A stretch of DNA of 21,916 nucleotides from Ornithoclostridium sp949298505. Lineage in GTDB: Bacteria; Bacillota; Clostridia; Christensenellales; UBA3700. The stretch covers positions 1-21,916 of the forward strand of contig CASFWW010000004.1 in the NCBI GenBank assembly GCA_949298505.1. The letters run 5' to 3'. Under the pieces are notes generated by a model. The model was not told where the DNA came from and searched no databases. It was given only the letters and a program-made list of their open reading frames with translations. Below, one piece after another: positions 14,498 to 21,774 of this stretch (position 1 is the first letter of the stretch; the number at the start of each line of letters is the position of its first letter). Position numbers and translations under genes: made by a program.

Positions 14498-15673
14498 TCA
14501 GCGCTCTGCCGCCTTGAAGTTGTAGACGGGGTATATCCTGTCGTTTATTTCAACGGTATCTTTCACCAGTTCCACTATCTCGTCCGCAGGCTTGTAAGCG
14601 GACGGCGCTTCGTCTATCGTCTCGCTGTTGACCGTGGTAGAATATATCCCCTTCATTGATTTTACGTATTCGTCAAGACATATGCTTTCCCTTGCTTTTG
14701 CCCTCGACATCAGCCTGCCCGCGCCGTGAGGCGCAGAGTAATTCCAGTCGGGATTGCCCTTGCCCGTTCCGATAATACAGCCGTCGCGCATATTGAGGGG
14801 GATCAGCACTCTCTGCCCCTCTCGCGCGCAAATCGCGCCTTTTCTTATATAGCCGTCCTCTCCGATATAGTTGTGCAGGGTCGTGAAACCTCCCGCGACG
14901 TCTACGCCGGGGAAACACTCTTCAAGGATTATCGCCGCCACCTTTTTTCTGCTGAGATCGGCGTACTCTCCGCAAAGCGCCGCGTCCGCAAGATAATCGA
15001 GCATGGACTGCCCTTCCAGATAATTCAACCCTTTCGGAAGCGGATCGTCTGAGAGCGATTTAAGCTCGGCATTGATATCTTTTAGCCTTCCCTCCGCCTT
15101 GCATATCTCTATCACGGCAGACGACCTTTTTTCTCTTCTTTCCTTACAGGCGGTATTCTGATAGAACTCTGCGACCTGCACGCCGAGATTGCGCGAGCCG
15201 CTGTGCACGATCAGGTAATACCCTCCTCTCTTATCCGTATCTATCTCAATAAAATGATTGCCGCCGCCGAGAGTACCGAGCGATCTCTCTATCCTGTCGC
15301 GGTTGCATATCTTGTCGCGGCACCTGAGCCGGTTGAAAATATCTCTCGCTTCCGGCGAAAACTCCCCGACGTTCATCCCCGCAGGAATCCTTCTTCTTAT
15401 AACTTCGTCCACTTTGCCGAAATCGGGCGTAACGTTCCCGAGCGGCACGCAGAACATTCCGCACGATATATCCACGCCCACGAGGTTGGGAACGACCTTG
15501 TCTTTAAACGGCGCGGTAAAGCCTATCACGCACCCCGCGCCGGTGTGGACGTCGGGCATTATCCTTATCGGCTGCCCGTCGAAAATACCACTGTCGCAAA
15601 GCGTGCGCAACTGTCCGAGCGCCGAGTCCTCTATTCTGTCTGTAAATATCTTTACGTTTTCAAATTCTATCAT
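14498..15673 (-). CDS. rtcB: RNA-splicing ligase RtcB
   Basis: A 391-residue RtcB-family ligase. It joins RNA ends with 2',3'-cyclic phosphate or 3'-phosphate to 5'-OH ends, using GTP and Mn. Visible motifs are MPDVHTGAG (Asp41, His43), GVDISCG (metal Cys71), GGGNHFIE (His140), HSGSRNLG (His157), LHNY (His267) and NYSAPHGAGRLMSR with the guanylylated His316. All the catalytic residues that I can place are present. It is of the short bacterial type (about 390 residues). No RtcA, archease or PrfH gene is adjacent. AAGGAAG precedes the ATG. It is monocistronic. The role is probably tRNA or rRNA repair after ribonuclease damage, by family analogy. Confidence 0.95.
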   Translation of the reverse strand: MIEFENVKIFTDRIEDSALGQLRTLCDSGIFDGQPIRIMPDVHTGAGCVIGFTAPFKDKVVPNLVGVDISCGMFCVPLGNVTPDFGKVDEVIRRRIPAGMNVGEFSPEARDIFNRLRCRDKICNRDRIERSLGTLGGGNHFIEIDTDKRGGYYLIVHSGSRNLGVQVAEFYQNTACKERREKRSSAVIEICKAEGRLKDINAELKSLSDDPLPKGLNYLEGQSMLDYLADAALCGEYADLSRKKVAAIILEECFPGVDVAGGFTTLHNYIGEDGYIRKGAICAREGQRVLIPLNMRDGCIIGTGKGNPDWNYSAPHGAGRLMSRAKARESICLDEYVKSMKGIYSTTVNSETIDEAPSAYKPADEIVELVKDTVEINDRIYPVYNFKAAER

Positions 15674-15712
15674 TTTACTTCCTTTGCCGTTGCGTCGTTA
15701 CGTTTCAAAATT

Positions 15713-15742
15713 ATTATACGCCGGGGAAACGTTTACAGTCAA
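15713..15742 (-). promoter_or_regulatory. sigma-A promoter of rtcB
   Basis: Minus-strand TTGACT (15742-15737), 18 nt, TATAAT (15718-15713). The leader is about 35 nt long. A CGTTTC...GAAACG repeat (15701-15706, 15726-15731) flanks the -10 box. No sigma-54 type -24/-12 element or RtcR gene is seen, unlike the E. coli rtc operon. Confidence 0.8.
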
Positions 15743-15787
15743 CTGCATAACCAACTTTTATATAAATTTCAATTATTTTTCAAAAAG

Positions 15788-15817
15788 TTGCAGAAAACTA
15801 TGATTTTATGATAAAAT
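15788..15817 (+). promoter_or_regulatory. promoter of the trypsin-like protease gene
   Basis: TTGCAG (15788-15793), 18 nt, TAAAAT (15812-15817), 67 nt before the chosen ATG. It lies divergent from the rtcB promoter. Confidence 0.6.
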
Positions 15818-15883
15818 ACCGGTAATTTTAAGATTTGTTTCATGGACCCGGAATATACTTTTTACGAGATAACGGAGGTATAT

Positions 15884-17212
15884 ATGAAAACTCGGAAAAC
15901 AGTTTTATCTATTGTTGTGATACTTGTAATTACCGCATTGGTTTCCGTTCTTCTCTGCTCGTGCGCGACAAACGGCGAAAACGGCAAATCGGCATACGAA
16001 ATTGCCGTGGACAACGGCTTCGAAGGCACTGAAGCGGAATGGCTTGAAAGCCTTAAAGGCGAGGACGGCTCAAACGGAACCAACGGCTCGAACGGAAAGG
16101 ACGGCGAGGACGGCTACGACCTTGAAGATGTGATCAGTTATTATCTTGAAAACAACCCCGGCTCCACCGTTGACGATTTCTACGCGTCGCTCGGTCTCGA
16201 CGTATCTCCCAGCATAACTTCTATCGTTCAGAAAGCGCTCAAAAGCTCGGTCGGCATAATCTGCACCAATTCGCGCTCAACGTCGTCCGGTTCCGGCGTG
16301 ATCTACAAACTGGACGGAAACACCGCTTATATAATAACCAATTACCATGTGATATACGACAGCTATTCCGGCGGATACAGCAACGACATCGTGGTATATC
16401 TTTACAACCAGGTTCTTGAAGACGACATGATACAGGCAAGCGTCGTCGGAGCTTCCAAGAGCAACGACATTGCCGTGATCAAGGCTACGTCGGACGCGTT
16501 CCTCGAGGACACCGTGGCTGAAGCGACAGTCAACACGTCGACTCCCGTCGTCGGACAGGCGACTTTCGCGATCGGAACTCCCGCACTTTATACCTTCTCC
16601 GTGACCTCGGGCATCGTATCCGTCGAAACGGAATATATCACCACAAAATATTCCAGCAACGTCAGGGTCTACCGCACGGATACCGCGCTCAACAGCGGCA
16701 ACTCGGGCGGCGGTATGTTCAACGAATACGGCGAACTCATGGGCATCTCGGACGCAAAGTCATCCGACACCACCGACGACAACGTATGCTATGCTATCCC
16801 GGCTTCTCTTGCCGTAGCCGTCGCGGACAACATCATTGAAAACAGCGGACAGCGTTTCGTGCTGGGCATCAGCCGTCCCGTCTCAGCCACTACCTCTCCG
16901 TATAACGCAGAAGACGTCATCGACATCAGCACCTACGTCGACGAAAACGGCGTCATCCGCACCGCGTACACTTACCAGATCTATTCTGTCGCAGAAGGTA
17001 CGGCGGCAGAAGGAAAACTCTCTGTCGGAGACGTGCTCGTATCGATTGCGGTAAATGACGGAGAAGTCGTCAAAATCGACAACTTCTACAAAGCTCAGGA
17101 GACGCTGATGCAGGTCAGTCCCGGAGACACTGTGACCGTGAACGTATTGAGAGACGGCGCAGAAGTCTCTGTGCAGATCGTTGCGGAAACCTCGCACTTC
17201 ACCTCTATCTGA
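15884..17212 (+). CDS. lipoprotein-like S1C (HtrA-type) serine protease with collagen-like stretch and PDZ domain
   Basis: A 442-residue exported protease. Residues 1-28 form a signal segment ending in LLCSC, a possible lipobox, so it may be anchored to the membrane as a lipoprotein. Residues about 36-58 carry an AYEIAVDNGFEGTEAEWL-type motif, followed by six Gly-X-Y triplets (59-77) like those in bacterial collagen-like proteins. The trypsin-type domain (about 115-320) has His155 (TNYH), Asp195 (SNDIAV) and Ser274 (GNSGG), so the triad is complete. A PDZ-like domain covers about 325-440. The frame extends to 15842, but GGAGG lies before the ATG at 15884 and the signal peptide starts there. 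It probably acts in extracytoplasmic protein quality control. It is monocistronic. Confidence 0.88.
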   Translation: MKTRKTVLSIVVILVITALVSVLLCSCATNGENGKSAYEIAVDNGFEGTEAEWLESLKGEDGSNGTNGSNGKDGEDGYDLEDVISYYLENNPGSTVDDFYASLGLDVSPSITSIVQKALKSSVGIICTNSRSTSSGSGVIYKLDGNTAYIITNYHVIYDSYSGGYSNDIVVYLYNQVLEDDMIQASVVGASKSNDIAVIKATSDAFLEDTVAEATVNTSTPVVGQATFAIGTPALYTFSVTSGIVSVETEYITTKYSSNVRVYRTDTALNSGNSGGGMFNEYGELMGISDAKSSDTTDDNVCYAIPASLAVAVADNIIENSGQRFVLGISRPVSATTSPYNAEDVIDISTYVDENGVIRTAYTYQIYSVAEGTAAEGKLSVGDVLVSIAVNDGEVVKIDNFYKAQETLMQVSPGDTVTVNVLRDGAEVSVQIVAETSHFTSI

Positions 17213-17220
17213 AAAATGAA

Positions 17221-17253
17221 AAAACCGCGCTCCGTGTTTACGGGGCGCGGTTT
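17221..17253 (+). terminator. terminator between the protease and the Crp-family gene
   Basis: AAACCGCGCTCCG (17222-17234) pairs with CGGGGCGCGGTTT (17241-17253) around a TGTTTA loop, with one T-G pair on the plus strand. The T-run is short on the plus side (TTT) and longer on the minus side (TTTTTTC). It lies between two convergent genes, so it probably serves both. Confidence 0.85.
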
Positions 17254-17287
17254 CCAGATGAGACATTTCTTTTAAAACGTCTTTCTT

Positions 17288-17938
17288 TCACACGACCTTT
17301 TTGAGCTTTATCCTTTTCCTGTTCATCTCGATCAGACCGTCCGCCTGCATACGCGAAAGCTCTCTCGTCATCGCGCTTCTGTCCGCGCAGATATATGCAG
17401 CAAGCCTTGTCACCGACATCGGCAAACTAAACTCCGCGCCGTATTTTTTGGATAATATATTGAAATAATAAAGGAGCTTTTCTCTCGTCGTCTTCTTGGA
17501 AAGAATCTCTATCCTCTGACTCAGAGACAGCGTCTTTTTCGCTATCAGACCGAACATGTTCGCAACAAGTCTGCTGTGATGCTCGCAAGCCCTCTCGCAA
17601 CGCTTTGTGATCTGGTCGTACTTTATGAACATGACCTCTGAGTCTCTCTCCGCAATCACCTTTACGCTGTCGCCCGCCTCGTTTGAAAACGCCAGCACTT
17701 CCCCGAAAATATCCCCTTCAGCGAAAAGCTCCATCACGGCAATTTCACCGTTTTCGTCTGTGCGTATCATCGCCGCGCACCCCCGGATCATCACGCCCAC
17801 CTCTTCGCCCGTATCCGAGTAATCGCAGATCAGTTCTCCTTCCCCGAAGTCCTTTATCTTCGCGCCGAAACACGATACCATTCTCATCACGTCTTCGTCA
17901 GATATGCCCTCAAACAAATTTATTTCTTTAAATTGCAT
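17288..17938 (-). CDS. Crp/Fnr-family transcriptional regulator
   Basis: A 216-residue regulator. Residues about 5-115 form a cyclic-nucleotide-binding-like beta-barrel, with EGDIFGEVLAF as the phosphate-cassette-like loop, though without the canonical Arg-Ser/Thr cAMP contact. A long dimer helix (about 116-148) and a C-terminal winged helix-turn-helix (about 175-215) with the recognition helix ADRSAMTRELSRM follow. Its cysteines (23, 38, 54, 114, 118) are not arranged like an FNR iron-sulfur motif, so the effector is not clear. A TTG start 12 nt upstream at 17950 is possible, but GAGG fits the ATG at 17938. It is divergent from the flavodiiron unit and adjoins a Crp-type palindrome, so it probably regulates that unit and itself. 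Confidence 0.9.
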   Translation of the reverse strand: MQFKEINLFEGISDEDVMRMVSCFGAKIKDFGEGELICDYSDTGEEVGVMIRGCAAMIRTDENGEIAVMELFAEGDIFGEVLAFSNEAGDSVKVIAERDSEVMFIKYDQITKRCERACEHHSRLVANMFGLIAKKTLSLSQRIEILSKKTTREKLLYYFNILSKKYGAEFSLPMSVTRLAAYICADRSAMTRELSRMQADGLIEMNRKRIKLKKVV

Positions 17939-17951
17939 ATTTTTCCTCAAA

Positions 17952-17969
17952 ATGTTGCATTTGCAACAT
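17952..17969. promoter_or_regulatory. Crp/Fnr-geometry operator palindrome
   Basis: ATGTTGCATTTGCAACAT has perfect 8-bp arms around TT. Read as TGTTG-N6-CAACA it has exactly the 5-6-5 geometry of Crp/Fnr sites. Its centre is 17960.5. It lies 14 nt from the regulator's ATG, in that gene's leader, and about 41-42 nt upstream of the predicted start of the divergent flavodiiron transcript. Confidence 0.8.
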
Positions 17970-17990
17970 ATATTATCACGATAATTATGT

Positions 17991-17996
17991 TATAGT
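17991..17996 (+). promoter_or_regulatory. -10 element of the small-protein/flavodiiron operon
   Basis: TATAGT, with no recognisable -35 box at 16-18 nt upstream (the bases there are ATATTA-like). Transcription would begin near 18002-18003. The lack of a -35 plus an operator near -41.5 is the class II activator layout. A minus-strand TATAAC (17994-17989) overlaps it and could serve the divergent regulator gene. Confidence 0.6.
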
Positions 17997-18050
17997 AATT
18001 ACGGTTAAAAGTAAAGCGATTTTAAATAATAATTACGGGAGGATACCAAA

Positions 18051-18317
18051 ATGATAAAAGTCAACGTTAACGGCGGCACGCTCGATCAGAAAGAGATCGA
18101 CGCATACGTAGAACACGGCAAGAAAAAATACCCGGACAAGAACATTGCGCAGATGGACATAACTGTCGACGGCGATTACGTGGATATAAAATACACGTTT
18201 GAAAACGTACCTTTTGAGAGGATTCGCCGCATTACCGGCTACCTCGTCGGCACTCTCGACCGCTTCAACAATGCAAAACGCGCAGAAGAACACGACCGCG
18301 TAAAACACGGAATTTAA
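18051..18317 (+). CDS. small protein resembling the C-terminal tail of anaerobic NTP reductase (NrdD)
   Basis: An 88-residue soluble protein with no cysteine. The first half has a MDITVDGDYVDIKYTFE strand region. The second half is PFERIRRITGYLVG followed by TLDRFNNAKRAEEHDRVKHG. The R-I-T-G-Y and N-x-x-K-x-x-E-x-x-D-R spacing recalls the end of class III ribonucleotide reductases. From memory, similar small clostridial proteins are labelled as anaerobic ribonucleoside-triphosphate reductase. It lacks the reductase active site, glycyl radical loop and zinc cysteines, so it cannot be a reductase by itself. GGGAGG precedes the ATG. It lies 25 nt upstream of the flavodiiron gene and shares its promoter. 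Function unknown. Confidence 0.65.
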   Translation: MIKVNVNGGTLDQKEIDAYVEHGKKKYPDKNIAQMDITVDGDYVDIKYTFENVPFERIRRITGYLVGTLDRFNNAKRAEEHDRVKHGI

Positions 18318-18342
18318 TCAAGCTATAAAGAGGAGAAAAACA

Positions 18343-19542
18343 ATGGCGGCAGAAAAAATCACCGACAGAATATACAGCGTGGGAGTTCAGAACCCCGATC
18401 TCAGAGTCTTCGACATCGTAATGGCGACCAAGTACGGCACGAGTTATAACTCGTACGTCGTAAAGGGCGAAGAAGTCGCTCTTATCGAAGCTTCGCATGC
18501 CGATTTCGAAGGCGAATACGAAGCGAACATCCGCGAGGTCGTCGATCCCGCGAATATAAAATACATCATTCTGAACCATACCGAGCCGGATCACTCAGGC
18601 GCGCTCAGAGATCTCCTGAAGCTGTGCCCGCAGGCGACCGTTCTCGCAACCGCAGTCGCGCTCAACTATCTGAAAAACATAGTCAACGAGCCGTTCAATT
18701 CACGTCCCGTCAAGGACGGCGAAGTACTCGATCTGGGCGGCGTGACCCTTACGTTCGCGCCCTCTCCCCTTCTTCACTGGCCGGACAGCATGTTCACGTA
18801 CTGCCCTGAAGAAAAGACGCTGTTCAGCTGCGACGTATTCGGCTCTCATTACAGCAGCAAGAGCATGCTTGACAAAGAGATCGACAACGTAGACGGCTAC
18901 AAAGAAGCGTTCAAAGGCTATTACGACGCGATATTCGGACCGTTCAAGCCTTTCGTAGTCGCCGGCATGGCGAAGATAGCGAAGTTCCCGTTCGAGACCG
19001 TCTGCCCCAGCCACGGACCCGTGCTGACAAAGGACGGACAGCTCCCCGACGTGCTGGACAGCTATCGCGCGTGGAGCAAGGTAACAAAGAACGCGGTCAG
19101 GACGGTGCCCGTCTTCTACTGCTCCGCATACGGCTGCACCGCAAAACTCGCAAAGGCGATCGCGGACGGCGTAAAGGAAGTCATCCCGGACGCGGCGTGC
19201 GAGACCTATAACCTGATCGAAAACGACATGGCTGACATGCGCGCGAAGGTCAACTCCGCAGACGCTTTCGCGGTCGGCTCCCCGACCCTCAACGCTGACG
19301 CGGTACCGCCCGTATGGGATCTGCTCGCAGGCGTTGACGCGATCAACTGCCGCAAAAAGCCTGTCGCGGTATTCGGCTCCTTCGGTTGGAGCGGCGAAGC
19401 CGTCCCCAACCTGATCGCAAGACTTACCGGGCTCAAAACCGCCGTCGTCGGCGAAGGTCTCAAAGTCTGCTTTGTCCCGACCGACGCAGATCTCGAGGCG
19501 GCGAAAGAATACGGCAGACAGCTCGCCTCCGCGATCAAATAA
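18343..19542 (+). CDS. FprA-type flavodiiron protein (oxygen/NO reductase)
   Basis: A 399-residue class A flavodiiron protein. It reduces O2 to water, or NO to N2O, with electrons passed through FMN, usually from rubredoxin, and so protects anaerobes. The N-terminal beta-lactamase-like domain has the diiron ligands His79, Glu81, Asp83, His84 (NHTEPDHSG), with His145 (LLHWPD), Asp164 (SCDVFGSH) and His224 (PSHGP). All are present. The C-terminal flavodoxin domain (about 253-399) has the FMN phosphate loop CSAYGCTAKLA and the GSPTLNAD and GSFGWSGEA loops. AGAGGAG lies before the ATG. No rubredoxin gene is visible. Expression is probably controlled by the divergent Crp-family regulator. Confidence 0.96.
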   Translation: MAAEKITDRIYSVGVQNPDLRVFDIVMATKYGTSYNSYVVKGEEVALIEASHADFEGEYEANIREVVDPANIKYIILNHTEPDHSGALRDLLKLCPQATVLATAVALNYLKNIVNEPFNSRPVKDGEVLDLGGVTLTFAPSPLLHWPDSMFTYCPEEKTLFSCDVFGSHYSSKSMLDKEIDNVDGYKEAFKGYYDAIFGPFKPFVVAGMAKIAKFPFETVCPSHGPVLTKDGQLPDVLDSYRAWSKVTKNAVRTVPVFYCSAYGCTAKLAKAIADGVKEVIPDAACETYNLIENDMADMRAKVNSADAFAVGSPTLNADAVPPVWDLLAGVDAINCRKKPVAVFGSFGWSGEAVPNLIARLTGLKTAVVGEGLKVCFVPTDADLEAAKEYGRQLASAIK

Positions 19543-19585
19543 CAAGACCTTATCTTTCGACTTACACTTTTATTCACCACAATAT

Positions 19586-19618
19586 AAAAACGCGGCTCCG
19601 CACAGGGATCGCGTTTTT
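19586..19618 (+). terminator. terminator of the flavodiiron operon
   Basis: AAAAACGCG (19586-19594) pairs with CGCGTTTTT (19610-19618). Inside are weaker wobble and CC/GG pairs and a GCACA loop. The T-run continues as TTTTTAATTTTA. It begins 43 nt past the stop codon. Confidence 0.88.
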
Positions 19619-19670
19619 AATTTTATTTCCGTTAAATTCGGATCAGCCGACTTGTATTAAATATTTATTA

Positions 19671-19699
19671 TCAAAAAAATCCGACCCGGAGGTCGGATT
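19671..19699 (-). terminator. terminator of the ATPase-thrC unit
   Basis: AATCCGACC (19678-19686) pairs with GGTCGGATT (19691-19699) around CGGA. On the minus strand the stem is followed by TTTTTGATAATAAATA. It is about 66 nt past the thrC stop. Confidence 0.88.
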
Positions 19700-19765
19700 G
19701 ATTTTAAAGAATCGCAGGCTTGCGTTTTTCGCTGCCGGTACCTGAACAAGGCGCGGTGCTGAATA

Positions 19766-21262
19766 TTACTTGCCTGCCGCCTGCTTGCAGTAGTCGACGA
19801 CCTTTTTCGCTATCTCGCTGCGGTCGATGACTTCTTCGAAGCGGACGGGTCTTTCTTTGAGACCGCTGAGCGGTTCGGGGATCTCCTCGCCTGTTTCCTC
19901 GTTCAGCTTTTCGGTTGCCTCGAACGCGTCGTCTATCCTGCTTCCGCTGACAGCTTCGTAAACGTCCGCGGGGAACTTGTACGCGTTGGCGGTTGAAACT
20001 ACTACGGTCGGAGTCTCGTCGCCCGTCTCGTCCGCATAGTCGCAATAAACGCCGTAAGCGACAGCGGTGTGCGTGTCCATTAGATAACCGAACTCGTCCA
20101 TTGCAAACGCTATCGTTTCCTTTGTCTCGTCGTCATCCGCATAGCCGACGGAGAAAAGCGCCTGAAGCGTTTTCAGTTCCTTGTCGCTGACGGAATATTT
20201 GCCCGCCGATTTCAGCGCTTTCATACGCTCTGCGGTCAGTTTGTCGTCTCTGCCGCTGATCTCGAACAGAAGTCTCTCAAGATTGGACGAGATCAGAATG
20301 TCCATAGACGGAGAGATCGTCTTGTGGAACTCTCTGTTGATGTCGTAGACACCGGTCTTAAAGAAATCGGTCAACACGTGGTTGACGTTGGACGCACAGA
20401 TAAGTCTGTTTACGCCGACGCCCATCTGCATGGCGTAATACGCGGCGAGAATGTTGCCGAAGTTGCCGCTGGGCACGCAGAAATTGACCTTGTCGCCGTA
20501 CTCTATCTTGCCGGAATCCAGCAGATCGCAGTAAGCGGATATATAATACGCTATCTGCGGCGCGAGTCTTCCCCAGTTAATCGAGTTTGCAGACGACAGC
20601 TTGAACCCGTTCGCGTGGATCTCGTCGTTTATCGCCTTATCAGCAAAGATATTCTTGACGGCGTTCTGAGTGTCGTCGAAATTGCCTTCGATGGCGCAGA
20701 CGCAGACGTTTTCGCCCGTCTGGGTCTTCATCTGCAACTTCTGCATATCCGAAACGCCTCTTGACGGATAGAAAACGATGATGTTGGTGCCTTCAACGTC
20801 CTTGAACCCTTCAAGCGCCGCCTTGCCGGTATCGCCGGAAGTCGCGACCATGATCAGAGTCTTGTCCTTCTCTCCCACCTTTTTGCGCGCCGCGCTGAGA
20901 AGGTGCGGTAGCATTGTCAGCGCCATATCCTTGAACGCGCAGGTCGGACCGTGCCACAGTTCGAGCACATAGACTCCATCGTCGATATTAACGAGCGGGC
21001 ACGGGTCGTCGCCGTAAAAACGCGCGTATGCCTTGGTCGTATAATCGAGCAGCTCGTCGAAAGAATAGTCGCTGAGCAAAAGCGAGAGGACGCGTGCCGC
21101 ACGGGTCGGATAGTCCTCTTTCGCCAAATTTATAAAATCTTCTTTACTGAGCCTCGGGAGGCTTTCGGGGACGTAAAGTCCGCCGTCCGGCGCGAGACCT
21201 CTTACGATAGCCTCGGCGCCGCTGCATTTCTCGCTTTTATTGCGAGTGCTGATATAATTCAT
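19766..21262 (-). CDS. thrC: threonine synthase
   Basis: A 498-residue PLP enzyme that converts O-phosphohomoserine to threonine and phosphate. It is of the longer type found in E. coli, yeast and many Clostridia. It starts MNYISTRN and has GLAPDGGLYVPE, the Schiff-base Lys111 in FKDMAL, the ATSGDTGKAA loop and VPSGNFGN for PLP phosphate binding. The DTHTAVAYG motif of the family is present near residue 395. Residues of about 450-498 form a Glu-rich tail. The minus-strand ribosome site TGAGGATACAAA overlaps the upstream ATPase stop codon, and only 9 nt separate the genes, so translation is likely coupled. No thrB or hom gene is present in the window. Confidence 0.97.
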   Translation of the reverse strand: MNYISTRNKSEKCSGAEAIVRGLAPDGGLYVPESLPRLSKEDFINLAKEDYPTRAARVLSLLLSDYSFDELLDYTTKAYARFYGDDPCPLVNIDDGVYVLELWHGPTCAFKDMALTMLPHLLSAARKKVGEKDKTLIMVATSGDTGKAALEGFKDVEGTNIIVFYPSRGVSDMQKLQMKTQTGENVCVCAIEGNFDDTQNAVKNIFADKAINDEIHANGFKLSSANSINWGRLAPQIAYYISAYCDLLDSGKIEYGDKVNFCVPSGNFGNILAAYYAMQMGVGVNRLICASNVNHVLTDFFKTGVYDINREFHKTISPSMDILISSNLERLLFEISGRDDKLTAERMKALKSAGKYSVSDKELKTLQALFSVGYADDDETKETIAFAMDEFGYLMDTHTAVAYGVYCDYADETGDETPTVVVSTANAYKFPADVYEAVSGSRIDDAFEATEKLNEETGEEIPEPLSGLKERPVRFEEVIDRSEIAKKVVDYCKQAAGK

Positions 21263-21271
21263 TTTGTATCC

Positions 21272-21685
21272 TCAGATAATTTTGTATTTCAATAAGAAAT
21301 CAGGCAATTCTTCTGCGGTAGCGCTGACCGTCACGGTGACGGATATCGACAGTTTGTCGGCGAGTTTGCCGAGTTCGTCGTAAAATTTCTGCATTTTTTC
21401 GGGTCCGCAACCTGCGATCCTGGAAGCTCCGTCTATGTAGAGATTGGTGAGATCGCTCCTGCTTGCCGCCAAGCCGCATACGAACGCAAGAAGCCCATCC
21501 TCTCCGCTTACGGGATATTCTGTGACGTCGATAAGCTTTACGTTGCGGTCAACGTCGTACATATATCTGTCCGTATCGTTGACGAACAAGCTGTCTCCCT
21601 TGGCGGTTTTGATGTCGGCGTTAGCCTTTTCGATAATACGGCTGGTCTTGCCCGAGCCTTTTCTTCCGCAAATCAGATTTACCAT
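21272..21685 (-). CDS. small P-loop ATPase of unknown function
   Basis: A 137-residue protein with a Walker A motif GRKGSGKT (7-14) near the N-terminus, a likely Walker B LYIDGA (Asp85), and a TVSAT segment (about 117-121) that could be the sensor strand. It has no signal or membrane segment. From memory, similar clostridial proteins are often named twitching-motility protein PilT, but they are far too short to be PilT (about 340-370 residues) and lack its other motifs, so that name should not be used. The gene is first in a unit with thrC. GGAGG precedes the ATG. The link to threonine synthesis may be chance. No function is assigned. Confidence 0.85.
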   Translation of the reverse strand: MVNLICGRKGSGKTSRIIEKANADIKTAKGDSLFVNDTDRYMYDVDRNVKLIDVTEYPVSGEDGLLAFVCGLAASRSDLTNLYIDGASRIAGCGPEKMQKFYDELGKLADKLSISVTVTVSATAEELPDFLLKYKII

Positions 21686-21714
21686 GTTTTGCCCTCCGTT
21701 TTGTTTATACTTCT

Positions 21715-21743
21715 ATTTTAGACTAAACAAAAGCGGTTTTCAA
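21715..21743 (-). promoter_or_regulatory. sigma-A promoter of the ATPase-thrC unit
   Basis: Minus-strand TTGAAA (21743-21738), 17 nt, TAAAAT (21720-21715). The leader is about 23 nt long and has no room for a T-box or threonine leader attenuator. Confidence 0.7.
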
Positions 21744-21774
21744 TAGCTTTTACGAAAAATATATGTTTCCCGCA

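Noticed and set aside
17288..17938. Calling the regulator FNR or a cAMP-binding Crp
   Set aside because: The cysteines are not in an FNR cluster pattern, and the phosphate-binding cassette lacks the Arg-Ser/Thr pair of cAMP-binding Crp.
21272..21685. Naming the small ATPase PilT (twitching motility)
   Set aside because: It is under half the length of PilT, lacks PilT's Asp and His boxes, and has no pilus genes nearby.
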